This document shows, piece by piece, positions 16,097 to 22,131 of a stretch of 22,131 nucleotides of DNA. Made by a program: the position numbers and the translations under genes. This stretch comes from Gammaproteobacteria bacterium. GTDB lineage: Bacteria > Pseudomonadota > Gammaproteobacteria > DAOWEP01. Within the stretch, counting starts at the first letter, position 1; each line of letters begins with the position of its first letter. The notes under the pieces are model-generated. The model was given only the letters and a program-made list of their open reading frames with translations. It was not told where the DNA came from and did not search any database. Location: the NCBI GenBank assembly GCA_030638455.1, contig DAOWEP010000024.1:1-22131 (forward strand). Direction: 5' to 3'.

Positions 16097-17038
16097 ATGA
16101 AGCGTGATAACATCAATTATCTGACGGTTGGTCTTTTTGTTCTTTCAATGTTTGTATTGTTGATGGTTGTGTTATACAGGCTCACCGGGGCTGATACCAA
16201 CGCCGATGTGTATTTCGCTTATTATGACAATATTGCGGGGATAAAGGGTGGAAGTATGGTGACCTATGGTGGTTACCAGCTTGGCTATGTAAAAAAGATT
16301 GTACCAGTACAGGAAGATATGAAAACACGTTATAAGGTTTTTATTGCCATTCAATCAGAGTGGAAAATACCTGCTGACAGTGTTGCAAGAATTCTCACGC
16401 CGGGGCTGCTTGCTGGTAACCATATTGATATCAATGAGGGTAAAAGCAAAAAGGTTCTATCGCCAGGGGATGAGATTGTCGGACAGGAAGAAGTCGGTAT
16501 TATGACAGCAATGAACACGCTTGCCCGGGAGCTGGAGGGCATCTCTGATAGAAGTATCGAACCATTAATTGATAATATTAATGCACATGTAAATCGCATT
16601 GGATCTGGCCTGAGCGAAAGAATTCCAGAAATGACGGCTAATATTAATGCACTGCTCGATAAACTAAATAATGGCGCAACGCATCTGAGCGCAATTCTGA
16701 ATTCAAAGAATACAAGTTATATTGATAGTATTTTAAGTAACTCCAATCAGTTCACCAAAAAGTTTGTTGCGCTTTCAGAGCGTTTTGATGAATCAACGGT
16801 AGAGCTGGATAAAATACTGAAAAATGCAAATATGGTGGTTACCGATAACCAGCAGGATATAAGGAGTTCGGTCTTTGCTTTACGTACCTCGTTGGAAGTG
16901 GTCTCCAGTAATATACGTTCTATTGTGTATAACATGGAAGCAACCAGCCGCAATATGAATGAATTTAGCAGGGGGATAAGGGAAAATCCAGGATTATTGC
17001 TTGGTGGTAAACCTCCTGTAGATAAGGGGGTGCAATAG
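16097..17038 (+). CDS. mlaD: MlaD-type MCE protein with long helical C-terminus (first copy)
   Basis: One N-terminal membrane helix (about 8-28) is followed by a single MCE domain (about 36-120; VYFAYYDNIAGIKGGSMVTY and LTPGLLAGNHIDIN) and a long, probably coiled-coil periplasmic region (about 140-300). It ends in the motif SRGIRENPGLLLGGKPP, seen in the MCE proteins of systems with an auxiliary lipoprotein, such as the PA3211-PA3214 type in Pseudomonas. Such proteins form hexameric rings with a helical tube that can bridge towards the outer membrane. It starts 7 bases after mlaF and its TAG directly abuts the ATG of the next gene. It is about twice the length of the second MCE protein in this cluster. 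Confidence 0.92.
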   Translation: MKRDNINYLTVGLFVLSMFVLLMVVLYRLTGADTNADVYFAYYDNIAGIKGGSMVTYGGYQLGYVKKIVPVQEDMKTRYKVFIAIQSEWKIPADSVARILTPGLLAGNHIDINEGKSKKVLSPGDEIVGQEEVGIMTAMNTLARELEGISDRSIEPLIDNINAHVNRIGSGLSERIPEMTANINALLDKLNNGATHLSAILNSKNTSYIDSILSNSNQFTKKFVALSERFDESTVELDKILKNANMVVTDNQQDIRSSVFALRTSLEVVSSNIRSIVYNMEATSRNMNEFSRGIRENPGLLLGGKPPVDKGVQ

Positions 17039-17671
17039 ATGAGGTTGTTTGTAGGGCCAGCATGGTTAACTATTTTATTGTCTTTCATGCTGGTTGCTTG
17101 TGGTAGCCAACCACCTGTGCCTGAGGATCGCTTTTACAGGCTACCGGATATACAGCATAAACAGACAGATGCAAAGCCCATCAGCATTACGCTGAGCAAG
17201 CCGGTAAAGCTGGAGCGCATTGATACAGAAGGCCTGTATCAGGAACGTGCGATTCTTTACATAGATAATAGTTATCCCCTGGAATTACGGCGCTATCATT
17301 ATCATCATTGGCTTAATACACCAGCAGACATGGTGAGTGAACACTTTTTGTCTTACTTGCGTTCGGTATTACCTACTGGAAAAGTAGGCCGGTACACAGC
17401 GGAGCCGCGGGTTGGAAATTATCGCATTGGTGGAAAATTACTAAGGTTTGAAAGAATAATGAATAGCGGTAGCCCGATAGCATCCGTAACCCTGGAACTG
17501 TGGCTGAATACAGATGATCATACACAAGTCTTCACGAAAGAATATAGTATTAATGAACAGGCAAAGGGTGGATCCATGCATGCAACCGCTGTTGCTTTTG
17601 GTAAGGCGCTGGAACAAACGTATGCAAACTTTATGCAAGACCTGAAAAAAGAACAAGATGTGAAAAAATAA
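17039..17671 (+). CDS. ABC-type transport auxiliary lipoprotein (PqiC/DUF330-like)
   Basis: The N-terminus is a lipoprotein signal with lipobox LVAC (C21) and a following GSQPPVPEDRFYRLPD typical of the ABC-transport auxiliary lipoprotein family (PF03886, which includes PqiC). These are outer-membrane lipoproteins that partner MCE proteins. The 210-residue length fits. It starts directly after the stop of the long MCE protein, with AAGGGGG as ribosome binding site, so the two are surely co-translated. It likely forms the outer-membrane end of the long MCE protein's path. Confidence 0.88.
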   Translation: MRLFVGPAWLTILLSFMLVACGSQPPVPEDRFYRLPDIQHKQTDAKPISITLSKPVKLERIDTEGLYQERAILYIDNSYPLELRRYHYHHWLNTPADMVSEHFLSYLRSVLPTGKVGRYTAEPRVGNYRIGGKLLRFERIMNSGSPIASVTLELWLNTDDHTQVFTKEYSINEQAKGGSMHATAVAFGKALEQTYANFMQDLKKEQDVKK

Positions 17672-17707
17672 ATATTGAGGGATAAGAAAAAAGAGAGCTA
17701 AGGAAGT

Positions 17708-18505
17708 ATGGGAATCATAAAAAAATACACTACACATCTAGGGGCGGAGTTCCTGCATTTCATCCTTAATGTAGGAAGGATGGGTATTTACTTGTTTACT
17801 TGTTTATTTAATGTCATTAAGCCCCCATATAAGATAACCCCAGTTGTCAGGCAGCTATATTTTATCGGTGCCCGGTCAATGGTTGTAATAGTAGTGACCG
17901 GTTTGTTTACTGGCATGGTAGTCGCATTACTTGGCTATCATAATCTGCAAAAGTTCGGATCAGTTGACTTGCTAGGTTCAGCCGTTGGCCTGGGGCTTAT
18001 ACAGGAATTGGGTCCTGTGCTTGCTGCGTTAATGGTGATAGGCAGGGCGGGATCATCCATCTGTGCAGAGTTAGGTATTATGCGGCACTCGGAACAAATT
18101 GATGCCCTGGAGTGCATGGGGATTGATCCTTACCGGTTTTTGTTAGTACCAAAATATGTGGCAACAATTATCTCATTGCCAATATTAACCTGTATTTTTA
18201 TCGTGGTAGGTGTTTTTGGCGGGTATCTCGTGGCTGTTGTGTTGCATGGTATTAGTGAGGGATCGTATTTTATGGGGATGTATGACAGCGTCAAATGGTT
18301 TGATATTCGTCTGGGTCTTACAAAATCGCTGTTATTTGGCTTGATAATCGTATGGATTTCTACTTACAAGGGCTACTTTTTGCATCTTAATCGATCTGGC
18401 TCTTTTGGGGCAGAGGGGGTAAGCCGCGTAACGACTGATGCAGTCGTTTTATCATCTATTGCAATTTTGGTGGGTGATTATCTTGTCGGGACTATAATGT
18501 TATGA
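17708..18505 (+). CDS. mlaE: MlaE-family lipid ABC transporter permease (second copy, classical Mla type)
   Basis: This 265-residue permease is closer to E. coli MlaE. Family features are YFIGARSMVVIVVTGLFTGMV (about 51-71), GLIQELGPVLAALMVIGRAG (about 96-115) and EQIDALECMGIDPYRFLLVP (about 127-146), with the C-terminal GAEGVSRVTTDAVVLSS. Several membrane segments follow. A GGA ribosome binding site lies close to the ATG at 17708. It is separated from the auxiliary lipoprotein by 36 bases and from the short MCE gene by 64 bases. No ATPase gene accompanies this second set, so I infer it uses the MlaF at 15271 or one encoded elsewhere. Confidence 0.93.
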   Translation: MGIIKKYTTHLGAEFLHFILNVGRMGIYLFTCLFNVIKPPYKITPVVRQLYFIGARSMVVIVVTGLFTGMVVALLGYHNLQKFGSVDLLGSAVGLGLIQELGPVLAALMVIGRAGSSICAELGIMRHSEQIDALECMGIDPYRFLLVPKYVATIISLPILTCIFIVVGVFGGYLVAVVLHGISEGSYFMGMYDSVKWFDIRLGLTKSLLFGLIIVWISTYKGYFLHLNRSGSFGAEGVSRVTTDAVVLSSIAILVGDYLVGTIML

Positions 18506-18569
18506 TTTATAAGCTAAAGTTGAGTGTAAAATTGCCGTATATTAAGGCTGGGGATGGGGAATTCAGGTA

Positions 18570-19019
18570 ATGAAAAAAACAAATTTCGAAATGACAGTGG
18601 GTATTTTTCTAATTATAGGGCTACTGAGTTTTTCCTATCTTGCGATAAAAATGGGAGGCGTTGGCTTTTTTGAGGCGGACTCATACCGTGTTAAGGCCAG
18701 ATTTAATTCAATATCGGGTTTAAAAGAAGGCGCATCTATTGAAATTGCAGGAGTTAAGGTGGGGAAGGTTGTAAAAATCGATTTTGATACTGATGAATAT
18801 GAGGCGGTTGTACAATTGAAAATTAACAATGGTATAAAGCTGCAAGAAGATAGCATCGCTTCAATCCGAACATCAGGGATCATAGGAGATAAGTACATCA
18901 AGCTTACCCCGGGGGGAGCTGAAGAGTATCTTGAGTCAGGGGACGAGATAGAAGAAACGGAGTCCGCAATTAGTCTAGAAGAGTTGGTAAGTAAATATAT
19001 CTTTGAAAAGGAAGAATAA
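18570..19019 (+). CDS. mlaD: MlaD, short MCE-domain protein (second copy, classical Mla type)
   Basis: An N-terminal membrane helix (about 9-27) and one MCE domain (about 39-117; RVKARFNSISGLKEGASIEI, VKVGKVVKIDF, SGIIGDKYIKLTPGG) are followed by a short acidic tail, 149 residues in all. This matches the compact E. coli-type MlaD, which forms a hexameric ring on the MlaE permease and exchanges lipid with MlaC. Its stop overlaps the mlaA start by one base (TAATG). Confidence 0.93.
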   Translation: MKKTNFEMTVGIFLIIGLLSFSYLAIKMGGVGFFEADSYRVKARFNSISGLKEGASIEIAGVKVGKVVKIDFDTDEYEAVVQLKINNGIKLQEDSIASIRTSGIIGDKYIKLTPGGAEEYLESGDEIEETESAISLEELVSKYIFEKEE

Positions 19020-19789
19020 TGAAAAATCCAGTTACCTTTGTATCTATAATATGCGCGTTGTTTATCTTTTCGCTGAATGTCACTGCCAGTGACCATGGCC
19101 TGATACCTAAATCACCGTCCACTAGTCAGTCAGTAACCCAGGATGAGAATGATCTATTTAATGACCTGGATGATGAGGAAATCGAGGTATCTGACCCGAT
19201 AGAGCCTTTTAACAGGGCAATGTTCTGGTTTAATGACAAGTTGTATTTCTATTTTCTAAAGCCTGTAGCAAAAGGCTTTAGATATATTGTTCCTGAGCCT
19301 GGCCGTGAATCACTTGCTAATTTCTTTTCAAATATTGCAACACCCATACGTGCAATAAATGCTGCGTTTCAGTTGAAATTCAAGGACGCAGGTACCGAAA
19401 TGGGGCGGTTCGGAATCAATTCTACCATTGGTATTTTTGGATTTTTTGATCCAGCAAAAGACCATCTTAAGGTCTATAAGAAAGATGAAGATTTTGGTCA
19501 GACCCTGGGCCATTATGGTAGTGGTTCAGGGTTTTATGTCGTAATTCCATTTTTTGGGTCATCTAACGTCAGGGATGGCGTGGGTTTGATAGTAGATTCA
19601 TTCCTTGATCCTACGGTATATATTATGGAAAAACGTACTGATCTTGCAGGATTAAAATTACTGGAAGCCGTGAACGCAGTGTCTCTGGATAAAGACACAT
19701 ATGAGGGGATTGTACGTGATGAGCTGGACCCTTATCTGTTTGTCAGGGACGCCTATGCCCAGCATAGGGCAGGCAAAATAAAGAAGTAG
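19019..19789 (+). CDS. mlaA: MlaA (VacJ) outer-membrane phospholipid-removal protein, apparently not lipidated
   Basis: MlaA works at the outer membrane to remove misplaced phospholipid from the outer leaflet and hand it to MlaC. The family signature DPIEPFNRAMFWFND is at 59-73, followed by NFFSNIATPIRAINA, GRFGINSTIGIFGFFDPA and the DFGQTLGHYGSGSGFYVVIP block. Length 256 is normal. The signal peptide ends in VTAS (cleavage after about A23) and has no lipobox Cys; the only Cys near there (C12) is inside the hydrophobic core. E. coli MlaA is a lipoprotein. An acidic linker (about 41-58, rich in Asp and Glu) precedes the domain. Translation is coupled to mlaD. Confidence 0.94.
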   Translation: MKNPVTFVSIICALFIFSLNVTASDHGLIPKSPSTSQSVTQDENDLFNDLDDEEIEVSDPIEPFNRAMFWFNDKLYFYFLKPVAKGFRYIVPEPGRESLANFFSNIATPIRAINAAFQLKFKDAGTEMGRFGINSTIGIFGFFDPAKDHLKVYKKDEDFGQTLGHYGSGSGFYVVIPFFGSSNVRDGVGLIVDSFLDPTVYIMEKRTDLAGLKLLEAVNAVSLDKDTYEGIVRDELDPYLFVRDAYAQHRAGKIKK

Positions 19790-19831
19790 CTGGTATAATA
19801 TAATAAGTGGGATTGATGTGAGGGTAAGGCA

Positions 19832-20452
19832 ATGATGGTAAGAAAAACATTATTTTTGGTGTTTGGCAGTTTGATCTTTTTGCATGGTCTTGCGGCTTCA
19901 GCGACCATGACGCCGACTGACCAGGTACGTAGCGCCGTTGATGCTGTATTGAATACCCTTAAACTGGAGAACCTGGATCGAGGAGCCAAGCGAGAAAAGA
20001 TTCGTTCTTCATTACAGCAGATCTTTTATTACCGGGCAATGTCACAACGTACATTGGCAACAAACTGGAGAAAGGCAAGTGCTGCAGAAAAGGAAAGATT
20101 TGTTAATCTGTTCTCAAGATTGCTTGAGAATACCTACATGGGAAAGATTGAGGCGTACACGGATGAACGTGTTGAATACACGGGTGAAAAAATAAAGGGT
20201 AAAAAGGCAATTGTGGATACCATGATAGTAACAGGGAGTGTCAATATACCGATCAGTTACAAGACGGTTTTAAGGGATGAAAAATGGCTAATTTATGATG
20301 TTGTTGTTGAAGAGGTTAGCCTGATCAGTAACTATCGCAGTAGCTATAAACAGATCGTGAAGAAAGAGGGTATAGATGGCTTGTTGAGCAAGATGGAACA
20401 AAAAATCAAGCAGCAGGAAAGCCCAAAAGACCAGGAAACCAAGGGACAGTAA
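19832..20452 (+). CDS. mlaC: MlaC periplasmic phospholipid-binding protein
   Basis: MlaC is the soluble carrier between MlaA and MlaD. A signal peptide (hydrophobic about 7-20, cleavage near ASA at 24) is followed by the MlaC/Ttg2D domain. Hallmarks are FYYRAMSQRTLATNWRKAS (about 65-83), FVNLFSRLLENTYMGKIEAY and the late VVVEEVSLISNYRSSY. The C-terminus is charged and Gln/Lys-rich. Two adjacent ATG codons are possible starts; 19832 is used with AGGGTAAGG upstream. It is the last gene of the cluster, 42 bases after mlaA. Confidence 0.94.
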   Translation: MMVRKTLFLVFGSLIFLHGLAASATMTPTDQVRSAVDAVLNTLKLENLDRGAKREKIRSSLQQIFYYRAMSQRTLATNWRKASAAEKERFVNLFSRLLENTYMGKIEAYTDERVEYTGEKIKGKKAIVDTMIVTGSVNIPISYKTVLRDEKWLIYDVVVEEVSLISNYRSSYKQIVKKEGIDGLLSKMEQKIKQQESPKDQETKGQ

Positions 20453-20461
20453 TCCAGGATA

Positions 20462-20480
20462 CAGTACCCCAGTACCCCAG
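20462..20480. repeat. Tandem duplication of an 8-base unit
   Basis: CAGTACCC occurs twice head to tail and is followed by CAG, just after the mlaC stop. It looks like simple slippage; no function is proposed. Confidence 0.6.
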
Positions 20481-20510
20481 CTGTATGTCTTAGGGAGGAG
20501 AGGCATGCAT

Positions 20511-20533
20511 AGAAGACCTCGCCACGGTTTTTT
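20511..20533 (+). terminator. Weak candidate terminator of the Mla cluster
   Basis: AGAAGACC (20511-20518) can pair with GGTTTTTT (20526-20533) around a seven-base loop, with two G-T pairs. Because the T-run is part of the stem and only two G-C pairs exist, it would be a weak intrinsic terminator. Its position, about 60 bases after the mlaC stop, is right. Confidence 0.3.
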
Positions 20534-20560
20534 CTACTAAATTACCTGAGATCTACTACC

Positions 20561-20584
20561 TATCACTATCACTATCCCTATCCG
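20561..20584. repeat. Short tandem 6-base repeat (four units)
   Basis: TATCAC, TATCAC, TATCCC and TATCCG lie head to tail. It is a small degenerate microsatellite in non-coding DNA with no evident role. Confidence 0.55.
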
Positions 20585-20794
20585 ATAGATTCATAAATAT
20601 CGGTTCCAGTAATCAGCCATAGGCCAGAAACAGATAATAACATCAGGCGTTCTGAACCCTTGAGCTGAATCATCCATCCAACTACGCCGTTCGTCATCTA
20701 AAAAACAGAAATCTGATTGTATTCAGGGCCTTAGTCCTGAGTCAAAAAACAGGCAGAAGTATGCTTCATATACAGTGCCTATGGCGTCTAAGTT

Positions 20795-20812
20795 ACATTG
20801 AAATATCAATGT
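20795..20812. repeat. Perfect inverted repeat, 7-base arms
   Basis: ACATTGA and TCAATGT flank the loop AATA. There is no T-run, so it is not a standard terminator. It may be an operator or an RNA hairpin; nothing nearby decides. Confidence 0.5.
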
Positions 20813-21164
20813 GTTACGGAGCATAACAGACCGGCATTTTTCGGTATTTTCTTATCCAATTTACAGCGGTCAGTGTTAAGTAACAAATCGATTGGTCGAT
20901 ATAGTAATTAATGACTTTTCGCATCCTTCTTGCCATCCGGAATATGAGCCGGAAACGTAGTGAATTTAAACCAGGTTATCCAATAGGGCGCATGTAGAAC
21001 GTTGTTGTGAATATCCACCGTGAGTGGACATCCTGATACGGCTCAGAGCCTCATGTTAGTAGGTATAAATTCAGCCAGGCTGTCCGGGTTTATAGATGGG
21101 TGGTTTGAGGGATGCTCCTAAATTAACAAATTGAATAAAAGAAATCCCAGGCTTCATATAAAAC

Positions 21165-21271
21165 ATTGTGTGTCTGTTTATAGCGGGCACGCATGAACAG
21201 AATCATTGTAATGGTTCCTCCGGCGCTTTATGCGCTATTTGACCCTGTCATCCCCTGACAGGGTTTTTTTT
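21165..21271 (+). ncRNA. Candidate small RNA ending at a strong terminator
   Basis: A strong intrinsic terminator at 21242-21271 has no protein gene for about 790 bases upstream on its strand, so the transcript it ends is probably a small RNA. Just before it lies a second hairpin, GGCGC-TTTAT-GCGCT, and between GGTT and that hairpin an unpaired-looking CCTCC that could pair with ribosome binding sites. The 5' end is a guess: TATAAA at 21157-21162 with TTGAAT at 21131-21136 is promoter-like, but the 20-base spacing is poor. It matches no RNA family I recognise. Confidence 0.35.
21242..21271 (+). terminator. Strong intrinsic terminator
   Basis: ACCCTGTCA pairs perfectly with TGACAGGGT across a TCCCC loop and is followed directly by a run of eight T. 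This is a textbook Rho-independent terminator on the plus strand. Confidence 0.88.
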
Positions 21272-21273
21272 AT

Positions 21274-21340
21274 GCACAGGGATGTGCTGTATGCCGCAGT
21301 GCCATGGATGGCAAAGAGCGGCGTCTCACAGGAATGTGGG
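21274..21340. repeat. Three consecutive hairpins with GGA in the loop
   Basis: The stems are GCACA-GGGA-TGTGC (21274-21287), TGCC-ATGGAT-GGCA (21300-21313; also readable as a longer palindrome) and CTCAC-AGGAAT-GTGGG (21325-21340, one G-T pair). An AGGAGC follows at 21355-21360. The design resembles the insertion in glyQ and suggests one family of dispersed palindromic elements. GGA in hairpin loops is also the recognition pattern of CsrA/RsmA proteins, so an RNA copy could bind such a protein. No promoter was recognised. Confidence 0.55.
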
Positions 21341-21571
21341 AAGTTAGGGCAACGTAGGAGCAATCAATGCGCCTGAAAAATAAAGCCCTTGCCTGACTGG
21401 CTGGATTCACCCTGAAGCCGCCATTCAAGAATTTAGATTGATAAGTAGAAAACCAGCGTAAGCGGACATTTACAATTATTTAAGAATTACAACTTAATCC
21501 CGAAAACCTATACCCGCTGTAAATATAGTTTTATGCAGGTATAAGTTTATCATGATTTTTTCTATAGTACT

Positions 21572-21922
21572 TTATTTTCCCGTATAGTTGGCAGCAATAT
21601 AATCGCCAGTCAATGTCAAAAAAACATATAGCGTGCGTTTGTCAGGATCGGTGATTTTGTCATTAACAAAAGAAATTACCCATTCAGAGCTGTCTTTATA
21701 TTCTTTTTTCTCAACGGAGATTGCCGTTATGGATGTCCAGCTTTCATCTAGTTTTTTTCTTTTTACGAATTCAGCAACAATGGTTGTTGCGGTTGTTGTT
21801 GCGGTAGCTTGATTTACCGGCGCATTTGAATGTGAATGCCCATGATCGTGGCCGCTTCCCGCCATAGCGGTGATTGGTAGTAAACCGAGGATAAAGCCTA
21901 GTAATAATGTTCTTAGTTTCAT
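21572..21922 (-). CDS. His-rich exported protein, DUF6488-like
   Basis: This 116-residue protein has a Sec signal peptide (cleavage after TAMA, about 21). The new N-terminus is a His-rich patch, GHDHGHSHS (H25, H27, H29, H31), then a low-complexity Ala/Thr stretch (about 39-48, encoded by near-triplet repeats) and a small C-terminal domain with WTSITAISVEKKEY, EWVISFVND and LYVFLTLTGDYIAAN. It resembles the DUF6488 family. The His patch suggests binding of a transition metal in the periplasm; this is inference. AGGAG lies upstream of the ATG. A 39-residue lipoprotein with a similar His motif lies just upstream on the same strand. Confidence 0.82.
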   Translation of the reverse strand: MKLRTLLLGFILGLLPITAMAGSGHDHGHSHSNAPVNQATATTTATTIVAEFVKRKKLDESWTSITAISVEKKEYKDSSEWVISFVNDKITDPDKRTLYVFLTLTGDYIAANYTGK

Positions 21923-22007
21923 AGTATAAATCTCCTGAAGTTAATCAATAGTGCCGTATGTGGGTATTCAGTTTTATTACTGTCACCTGAACTATCCATT
22001 AATCGTG

Positions 22008-22127
22008 TTAATGTGAATGACCATGTCCATTTTCTTGTTTGTTTTCTTCCTTATCGCCGCAACCTGTTACAGCAGTGACGGATAAAAGACTAAGAAAGAT
22101 AGTAAATATTAATGTTTTTAATCGCAT
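22008..22127 (-). CDS. 39-residue His-tailed lipoprotein
   Basis: This small open frame runs ATG (22127) to TAA (22010-22008). It has a basic start, a hydrophobic stretch (5-21) and the lipobox VTGC (C23), then a charged linker and the C-terminal tail GHGHSH. If processed, the mature lipoprotein is only 17 residues. The His motif matches that of the DUF6488-like protein 85 bases downstream on the same strand, which supports a real, functionally linked gene pair, perhaps in metal handling. Its ribosome binding site falls beyond the window edge. I do not recognise a named family. Confidence 0.65.
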   Translation of the reverse strand: MRLKTLIFTIFLSLLSVTAVTGCGDKEENKQENGHGHSH

Positions 22128-22131
22128 AATA

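Larger units (their letters stand above)
20453..21571. other. 1.1-kb region without a recognisable protein gene
   Basis: No convincing protein gene, tRNA or rRNA was seen on either strand. Next to mlaC it has short tandem repeats and a weak hairpin with a T-run. The middle holds several inverted repeats: 20795-20812 (seven-base arms, AATA loop) and TGTTA/TAACA at 20874-20885. Towards the end there is a strong terminator at 21242-21271, possibly closing a small RNA, then three GGA-loop hairpins at 21274-21340, then an imperfect TATACC/GGTATA hairpin at 21509-21543. The last lies downstream of the DUF6488 gene on the minus strand and might end its transcript, but has no clear T-run. Confidence 0.6.

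Noticed and set aside
18635..19096. 153-residue minus-strand open frame opposite the short mlaD and the mlaA start
   Set aside because: Fully antisense to MCE-domain coding sequence, with no ribosome binding site or family match.
20821..20860. ACCG/CGGT hairpin followed by a T-rich stretch as a terminator
   Set aside because: Only four base pairs, and the T-tract is interrupted; too weak to call.
20874..20885. TGTTA/TAACA palindrome as a GacA-type upstream activating site for an Rsm sRNA
   Set aside because: It does not match the TGTAAG...CTTACA consensus and is about 390 bases from the GGA-loop hairpins.
20453..21571. Known structural RNAs (6S, tmRNA, SRP RNA, RNase P RNA), tRNA or CRISPR array in the gene-free region
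   Set aside because: I looked for their conserved motifs and for regularly spaced repeats and found none.

Overview
The window looks like chromosomal DNA from a gammaproteobacterium of moderate base composition. The order glyQ-glyS-(MazG-like)-gmhB-plsC resembles the Pseudomonas arrangement, HemB has the metal-site sequence of the Mg-dependent type, and the envelope genes (Mla lipid transport, a GmhB heptose phosphatase for LPS core, many lipoproteins) indicate a Gram-negative double membrane. I saw no tRNA, rRNA, CRISPR array, transposase or phage gene.

Layout. (1) 1-1748, minus strand: a Cache/HAMP membrane sensor cut by the window edge, preceded by an unrecognised 190-residue protein. (2) 1958-8412, plus strand: both glycyl-tRNA synthetase subunits, a MazG-like pyrophosphohydrolase, gmhB, plsC, a PDZ-M48 metalloprotease lipoprotein and a small CigR/RcnB-like lipoprotein. 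(3) 8433-9446, minus strand: hemB. (4) 9624-11547, plus strand: an exported alpha/beta hydrolase and an ArsS-type radical SAM enzyme. (5) 11889-20452, plus strand: one long collinear cluster. It opens with a partner-switching module (HDOD-PP2C phosphatase, HATPase kinase, STAS protein) and continues into phospholipid transport: permease, ATPase, long MCE protein, auxiliary lipoprotein, second permease, short MCE protein, MlaA and MlaC. (6) 20453-21571: about 1.1 kb without a recognisable protein gene, with one strong intrinsic terminator that may end a small RNA, several inverted repeats, and three hairpins with GGA in the loop. (7) 21572-22127, minus strand: a His-rich exported DUF6488-type protein and a 39-residue His-tailed lipoprotein.

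The most interesting region is the partner-switch/Mla cluster. A phosphatase, a kinase and a STAS protein lie directly upstream of a transporter family whose E. coli member carries a STAS subunit (MlaB). No separate mlaB is seen, and two permeases and two MCE proteins appear to share one ATPase gene. The second notable signal is an in-frame insertion of about 17 residues in GlyQ. Its DNA consists of GGA-loop hairpins like those in the intergenic region near 21.3 kb, which suggests a mobile palindromic repeat that invaded an essential gene without breaking it.
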